A DNA stretch of 64,000 nucleotides from Struthio camelus (lineage: Eukaryota; Chordata; Aves; Struthioniformes; Struthionidae). The notes beneath the pieces are model-generated. The model was not told where the DNA came from. It worked only from the letters and a program-made list of their open reading frames with translations, and did not search any database. Positions 58,378 through 64,000 of this stretch are shown here, piece by piece (positions within the stretch are counted from its first letter, which is position 1; each line of letters opens with the position of its first letter). Both the position numbers and the translations under genes were made by a program. The DNA lies in the NCBI RefSeq assembly GCF_040807025.1, contig NC_090953.1:23234997-23298996 (forward strand), read 5' to 3'.

Positions 58378-58546
58378 CTTCATCTCCACACACCAGCTTC
58401 TTCACCACACAGGGGATCTCGGTGTAGCCAAAGCCCTTCAGCTGCTCCACCTGCTGAGCTGTGATGGGATGTTCCCACATGGCTGTGTTCATAGCTGGGC
58501 AGAAAAGCAGAGGTTTGCTCAGATCCCAAGCGCGGATTACACAGGT
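58378..58546 (-). CDS. PPCDC penultimate coding exon
   Basis: This exon gives 56 codons plus one base of the flavoprotein phosphopantothenoylcysteine decarboxylase, the cytosolic FMN enzyme that makes 4'-phosphopantetheine for CoA. It begins TCVIRAWDLSKPLLFCPAMN and ends KKLVCGDE. The PAMNTAMW motif supplies the substrate-binding Asn, and Cys in LVCGDE is the active-site Cys that protonates the enethiol intermediate. Spacing from Asn to Cys is 33 residues, the same as Asn142 to Cys175 in plant HAL3a. The acceptor is CTTCTTTTGCAG and the donor G/GTCAGT. Confidence 0.96.
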
Positions 58547-60630
58547 CTGCAAAAGAAGCCAAGAGTTTCAGCTCTGAGATGTGACGACTTTCCTCATTCC
58601 TCCTCATCACTTGGCTGCACAGAAGCCCTTTCCCAGCCTCACTATCACTAGAGGGCCAAAATCCTCCATCTGTCAGTGCAGCTGGGCTAACCCATGAGCA
58701 GATCCACAGGGCTGCTACTAATTTGTAATACATTCCAGCAAAGCTCATCTCTGACAGGGAAGAGCGGTGAGGGAAGCTACAGAAAGGATAGATCCCATCC
58801 TACACCAGCTTGGGGCCAAGCAAACAGTCCAATCACTGGAGCAAACCAAGCTGGAACACAATGCGTGCAGACTGACAGCCCATGTGGGAGACCAAGAGAA
58901 GCTGAAAGGTGGCCACAGATCATATCAGCTAAAGCGAAATCCCCAGGCAGCACTTCAGATAAGCCAGCTGTAGAGCTGAACACAAGAAGTTGGCAAGTGA
59001 GTCTTTTTAAGCAAGATGCCAAATGGATCCAGAACTCTTCTCAGATGAAGCACTGCTGCTTCCAGGATACAAAATGAGGATAACAGGAACACATTTGGCC
59101 TGCTATAGAAGATGCTGGCAGATTGCAAACCATCTAGCAGCTCCTGCATGCTACAGTGGGTCATACCTGACTCTTCAGTGATACAGAGCTTCCAAAAAAC
59201 CTAGCATCACTTCATCTCTTAAACAAGATAAAAGACAGTTTTACCTGAACAGTGCAATATTCAGCCGTTTGCCTAGGTCTAACAGGGTCTAAATCATGCA
59301 AAGGGAGATTCCCAAGCAGCAATAGTTCACAGCAGTCCCTGGTACAGGATCTCTGCTCAGTTAATACAGTACTTACAGGGTACTTACAGTACCCTGCCCC
59401 TCCTTTTTTATGCCCTGTGATGTGAACCCTTCCCAGCACAGGGAAAGTCTGTTAGAATCTGTTGTGGCTTGCCAACCAGCACCTCCAACACTTGCTTTCC
59501 TTTCCTGAGGTTATCTCATGCCTCCATAAGGCTCTCCAAAAGGACTAGCAGGGGTTTTTGAAGCCATGTGTCACTAACATCCTTCCTGAGCTCTTCTGCT
59601 GTTACCACTATCACACATATAGTAGTAGGCGGATGTAGAAAGACAAGACCTTGCCTGTCCCTCTCACAGCTCTTTCCAGCTTTCCCACATCTCCACTGAC
59701 CTGCTCATACAACTGAGGGCAGTTGGTTTGGGTGTATTTTGTTCACTTATATGCACTCTCTCTTTCCTGGACAGCTAAGTCGGTTGTGTAGGGCTCTCCG
59801 GCCAAGCTCATACTTTCAGGTCTGATACCCTGTGCGCCATTCCTAGTTCTTGCCTCCTTGCATTACTGAAAGGTGATGCACAACAGCAGCATTTGCAGAC
59901 CTGCAGCTTTCCAGCAGATCTTCTGGGTGGTTAAAAGCCTACTCCTCTTCCTAATGAACCCCTAATGCCTGCACGCAAAAGATTCAGCCCCACTTAACTT
60001 CCCCATCACCAAGCAGAGAAGCATACTCTTTTAATACATTTTCCAATCAGTCTTTTTGCCAGAGCCACCTTCAATACCAGAAAACATGCCTGAACAAGCA
60101 AAAATCCCTATAGCTGAAAATGGAAGGTAAATAAATGTGCACATATTTGAATTTCTATGCTATGCAGTTAGGTGAGAGAGGAGGTAAGGTAGCAGGAAGT
60201 AAACAATTTTATCTGATCTCACAGGTGTCTTTCTAGATTGCATCTAAAAAACGCAGAGAGGAACTCGTGTGTGTGTGTGTGCGCGCGCACATGACAGAGA
60301 CAGGGTGGAGGTAAAAAGGGAGAAATATCAGCCATCAGAAAAAGCAGGAAAGGCAAAACAGGGCGTGGGGAATAATGGGAGAACCAGAGAGAGCCCAGGA
60401 GTGGAAAGGGACGTAGGTCAGGGAAATAAAGAAAGACAGCATGTTTGAGAAGGAATAGGGCAAGCACACTGGAGGAAGAGAGATATGTATACAAAGTGGC
60501 AGCAGAACATGCAAGCAGTCTTGATGCTGTAGAGTCTAAGAGTTTCCAGTGAAAGAAAGGCCAGACAGACTAACACCAGGAGGGGAGAGAACTTAAGAGT
60601 CTGTTCTCAGTCAGAGCTCCAGATACTCAC
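58547..60630 (-). other. PPCDC intron
   Basis: A 2084-base intron with GTGAGT donor and AG acceptor, phase 0. It contains a 28-base alternating purine-pyrimidine tract (60266-60293) and a purine-rich stretch at 60294-60480. No further exon was recognised. Confidence 0.9.
60266..60293. repeat. Alternating (TG)n(CG)n tract
   Basis: Perfect alternation of pyrimidine and purine for 28 bases, from CGTGTGTG through GTGCGCGCGCACATG. This is the best Z-DNA-forming sequence in the window. Confidence 0.85.
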
Positions 60631-60759
60631 CAGCAGGTTGTCACAGATGCCATTCGCTATCTTTGCCAGCGTGTTTGCATCAAGAGGGGCCACCAACATG
60701 AGGTCAGCCCACCGCCTGAGGTCGATGTGCAGGACCGGGTCCGAACGGCCTTTCCACAG
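60631..60759 (-). CDS. PPCDC internal coding exon with catalytic His
   Basis: The exon encodes 43 residues, from LWKGRSDPVLHIDLRRWAD to DANTLAKIANGICDNLL, both highly conserved in PPCDC. The His in VLHIDLRRWAD is the catalytic base; it lies 52 residues before the Asn of the next exon, exactly the His90-Asn142 spacing of plant HAL3a. The APLDANTLAKIANG segment binds FMN. Phase is 0 at both ends. The acceptor is CTCATCCGCAG and the donor CTG/GTGAGT. The upstream N-terminal exons are not in the window, so the gene is partial. Confidence 0.96.
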
Positions 60760-62173
60760 CTGCGGATGAGACAAGATGCCGACTACTGAACCCTCTGATG
60801 CATGCTATGAACAATTTGCACCTTACCCATCCCACATATGTAACTACCATGTAGACTTAAGGAGAAAGAATCACACACACATCAGGCAGATCTGACAGCA
60901 AGGGGGGAATCGGGGACTGCAGCCACAGTGCTCGCTTTTCTGACTTCCCTCTTCCTCCAGTAAAGATTATGTCACAGCAGTGTCCAGGAAGCACAGTTAA
61001 CAAGCAGTGCCAACGTGTCAGCTGCTCTACAAACAGGTATCCTTTCCCCACAAGGGCAGCAACTTACACATCCAGCAACCATGGACTCCAGCTTACAGGA
61101 AAGAGATCTCTCCATCCACCTCCCATTCATATCATCCTCCAACTTTAGAAGCGTTCACAAAAGCTTCCTCAACGCATAGCATATGAGTGGGAAAAGAGCT
61201 CCACAGTATCAGCCAAATGAAGCCAGACGGGGCTAAACCAGGGGTAGCATTTCCTGAGCAATCCGTGTGATTTAGAAGAGCGAGGTTTCTTCAGGTGCTC
61301 TAAGCACTTTGATGCCTTCCGCTGGCTTTAAACAAGGTTTAGATCTCTAACTGTACAAGCTATTTTTCAATCAGGATGCATGCTCCTAAGCCATTTACAC
61401 ACAATAGCAAAGTAAACCCTCATGACTACAGCAGGGAAAAATCCCATTAGCTTTATCTAGGATGCACTAGACTTCACTAACTGGCCTATTCTTTGCTCTT
61501 CTGGCTCTAAGCAAACACTTCTATTGTCACCAAAGCTCTGCTTTGCTTAAGGGAGTTCTTGTACTTTCTTAAGAGCGCAGTTAGCTGGTAAAGCGTCAAG
61601 AGAAGCGGCAAACAGCGTTAGGTGTTTAATCCCCAGAGGCCACACACAACCACAGGCCAGCAAGAGGTGTGTCAGGGCCACAGACTGTTCCTTCTTTGAG
61701 TCACTGGAAACCACAACAAAAAGGCAGCATCCGGAAAGCTGGCGCTCCCTGAAACCTTTCCCAGCCCCTCCACTTACTTTTATTTTTTCTAGAAACACTA
61801 AAGGTTGTAGTTTTATTTTCAAAATAAAGTATCTCGCAAACAGATGCTGACAGGACTTCTTGCCTGCCATTCTGTCAGAATGGCCTGTTATAATGGCTCC
61901 ATGTCCCCTTTCCAGCTCTGCCAGCAGACCTCAAAGCCTGGCCTGCACCTCTTCTATCAACCCAGTTAGGGTTCCCCACACATAACTTTGCCTGAACCAT
62001 AGCAATCTGGGACCCAACAGATCTCCACCACTTTCCTATACCAACTGGAAAGCTTCCTGGCCTTTGCCGTTAACATGCCTCTCTGCACATAAAAGTGATG
62101 CTTGCTTATGAGCGCATTGGCAAGAGTACTGGTAACGAACAGATCACCTTGCACTCTCTCAGACCAGTTCTTA

Positions 62174-62245
62174 TAGAAGGAAATCATAACCGATTTAGCT
62201 TCAGCACTGTTAGAGAAGGACATTGTAGCTGATTTAGCTTCAGCT
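62174..62245 (+). repeat. 39-bp tandem duplication at LTR start
   Basis: GATTTAGCTTCAGC occurs at 62192 and again at 62231, with related TAGA(GA)AGGA sequence before each. The first unit therefore lies outside, or extends, the LTR 5' boundary. Confidence 0.75.
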
Positions 62246-62765
62246 TAGCATAAGTCTGACTCTTGCTTAACATAAGTGACTAAAGTAGATGAAGCCTGCA
62301 GGCCTCAAGGCCAAACCATCAATGAACTCGAGAAGCACTGCTGACGATGCAACCGCAAAACCAGCTAATGAGGATACAAAAAAAATCAGCTAACGAGGAT
62401 AAAACAGGATGCAGGAGACAAGATGGGATGCACCTGGGTTGTGGTTGACCTTCGAGTAAGGTAAGGGACTATGGAAGACGAAGACATGGCAACCAGCCTG
62501 GGATGTAGGCCAAGACCAATCAGAAGGAGAGAGACCACCGACTCAGTAAAGAAGATTGGAGGAGACCTTCACTGGCAGGCGGGGAAATAAGACTGTAAAG
62601 GGTATAATTACCCCAGAATTTCTTTGTTTGGGATCCCTCCCTGGAAGCACCCAGCTCGAGCTGTTACTTTGCTGTATTGCCAATGAAATAAATAATCAAT
62701 TTTGCTGCTATATGTGCATGAGACACTGCTCCTTGGAAACCTAGGGTCTAACTATTTCCACAACC
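62208..62765 (+). mobile_element. Solo LTR of the same family as at 16.4 kb, copy 2
   Basis: Starts TGTTAGAG and follows the copy at 16399-16986 closely, with CCAAT (62516-62520), TATAAT (62603-62608) and poly(A) signal (62687-62692) in the same order. It lacks the CAAC expansion. The 3' end reads CCACAACC rather than CCATAACA, and no target duplication is evident. Bases 62174-62207 repeat the LTR 5' end in tandem. It lies in a PPCDC intron in the opposite orientation to the gene. Confidence 0.85.
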
Positions 62766-63650
62766 CAATACCGTGCAGCTGAGAGAAAACAACACAGAAA
62801 AATAAATGTGGATGTTTATACAGTGATTTTCTCTCTCTTCAGGGAGCCTCAAAGCACGTCACTCAAACTGTAGTTAGGAGAAGACGACATTTTACAGAGC
62901 TTGGAGATGTTTGCAATCCTGACAACTGCCTTACCTCTTACTGGAATGGAAAAATGTGTGAGCGCTTCAGCTCATGCTGGAGAATCTGTAGAAAGGGCTC
63001 AGAAAGATGCCAGAGGCCACTGTTACTGCTGGATCCTGTAGGGTGCTTTCATCCATGACTCGTATGAGGGGAAAACTTGTGAAGAAGGTCAAGCTGATCT
63101 CAGATTCCTTTGTAAATGTCAAAGGACAATGACCTGATCTCTTCCATGTATGTGCCCCAGCAGATGCAGACAACTCTGAGACAAATGCCACTTTCACCAG
63201 GAGAACTTCTCTTGGTTCCAGCCACCTTTTACACTGGTGCAAACCATCTCCAGGAAGTGGTCTTCATCTACACTGCTAAACCAGGCTGACCCTACTAGCA
63301 CAAAGCTCTCCAAAGATACCCGATTCTACAACCAAATCAGACATGTCACACCAACTTTTTTTTTCCCCCTCTTGAGTCACAGGCAGATTCTGAAAATGCA
63401 GAGCAAGAAGTTGTAATACATACTCAGCGGCACCCAAGGTTACCCGCAGTCAGACACTAAGCTAGGTTTTAAAGCAGTCCGAATCGTTTTGTGAGGCGCC
63501 CATAGATTTAGAACAGGTAGTAATAAGGAGAATTAAGCTGCTGCCTCTACGACAAGTATGACTCATGACAAGTGCCATTCATGACAAGTGCTTAACACCC
63601 TCACTATGGCTCTGCAATGGCTTTTTCAACATTTCCTAACACTTCTCTGA

Positions 63651-63879
63651 CAGCTGTGGATAGCTGATGAGCCCAATGTGGCAAAAGACTGCTTCTCCCC
63701 ACATTGCCTGCTGCAGGTCTGCTATGGTGGTGCAAAGCTCTCTGGTACAGTCAGGGCAGTCCTCTTCACCCTGCTTTACAACACGCTTGGTACCATGTTC
63801 TTTAAAAGCCGTATTCCAAAGCATACGTTACCACAATAAAGATGTGAACTCTGGCCCTGGATTTAAAAAAAAAAAAAAA
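63651..63879 (+). other. Possible retrocopy 3' end with poly(A) tail
   Basis: AATAAA (63835-63840) is followed 25 bases later by A15 (63865-63879), the arrangement left by reverse transcription of a polyadenylated RNA. A 62-codon frame is open just upstream and its stop overlaps the AATAAA; I do not recognise the product. No target duplication was identified. A chance A run after AATAAA remains possible. Confidence 0.3.
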
Positions 63880-64000
63880 GCCTCTTGCAGAGGAACTTGA
63901 AGGGACATTTCTATTTTCTGTTCAGCACCTGAACAAGTTTCTAAGTGAATCCCCCAGGGAGCCTGCCTTTTTGTGAAGCATGACCCACTGGCCATTGCTG

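Larger units (their letters stand above)
60760..64000 (-). other. PPCDC upstream intron (partial)
   Basis: From this acceptor to the window end no PPCDC exon encoding the N-terminal flavin-binding part was found, so the intron is at least 3.2 kb. It carries an antisense young LTR (62208-62765) and a poly(A)-tailed sequence near 63880. Confidence 0.75.

Noticed and set aside
1-64000. CRISPR arrays, prokaryotic operons, ribosome binding sites, phage or defence systems
   Set aside because: All strong signals are vertebrate (CR1, MIR, LTRs, spliced PPCDC); no evenly spaced repeat-spacer array exists.

Overview
The window is vertebrate nuclear DNA, most likely from a bird. The evidence is a 5'-truncated CR1 LINE with the usual 3' tail, several decayed MIR-like SINEs, high CpG density in the first 27 kb (as on avian microchromosomes), and GT-AG split exons. 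It holds no operons, CRISPR arrays, tRNAs or bacterial signals. It also shows no clear sign of a new protein system; the most unusual signals are regulatory or repeat-like.

The only gene I recognise with confidence is PPCDC (phosphopantothenoylcysteine decarboxylase, third step of CoA synthesis from pantothenate). It lies on the minus strand at the right end. Its last three coding exons are at 60631-60759, 58378-58546 and 54015-54100, with intact splice sites, reading phases and catalytic His/Asn/Cys residues. A 3' UTR runs to a poly(A) signal at 53478-53483. The 5' exons must lie beyond base 64000.

Layout: 1-4960 is CpG-rich DNA broken by three AT-rich blocks that look like conserved non-coding elements. 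4963-6105 is a dead CR1. 7280-11620 is a run of orphan CpG islands with two more AT-rich blocks. 16399-16986 is a young solo LTR with a 5-bp target duplication. 17390-19093 holds CpG-rich, exon-like sequence, including a TATA box and a possible two-exon unassigned gene. 19403-20900 has a 41-bp perfect inverted repeat and an A-rich, T-poor block with its own TATA box. 22900-27060 is again CpG-dense. 27-53 kb is ordinary gene-free DNA with one MIR, a probable second type of LTR (about 34972-35660) and microsatellites. 53.4-64 kb is PPCDC, whose introns hold an ancient CR1-like relic, two MIR relics and a second copy of the young LTR.

Most long reading frames in the CpG-rich parts come from stop-codon depletion and overlap on both strands, so I did not call them genes.
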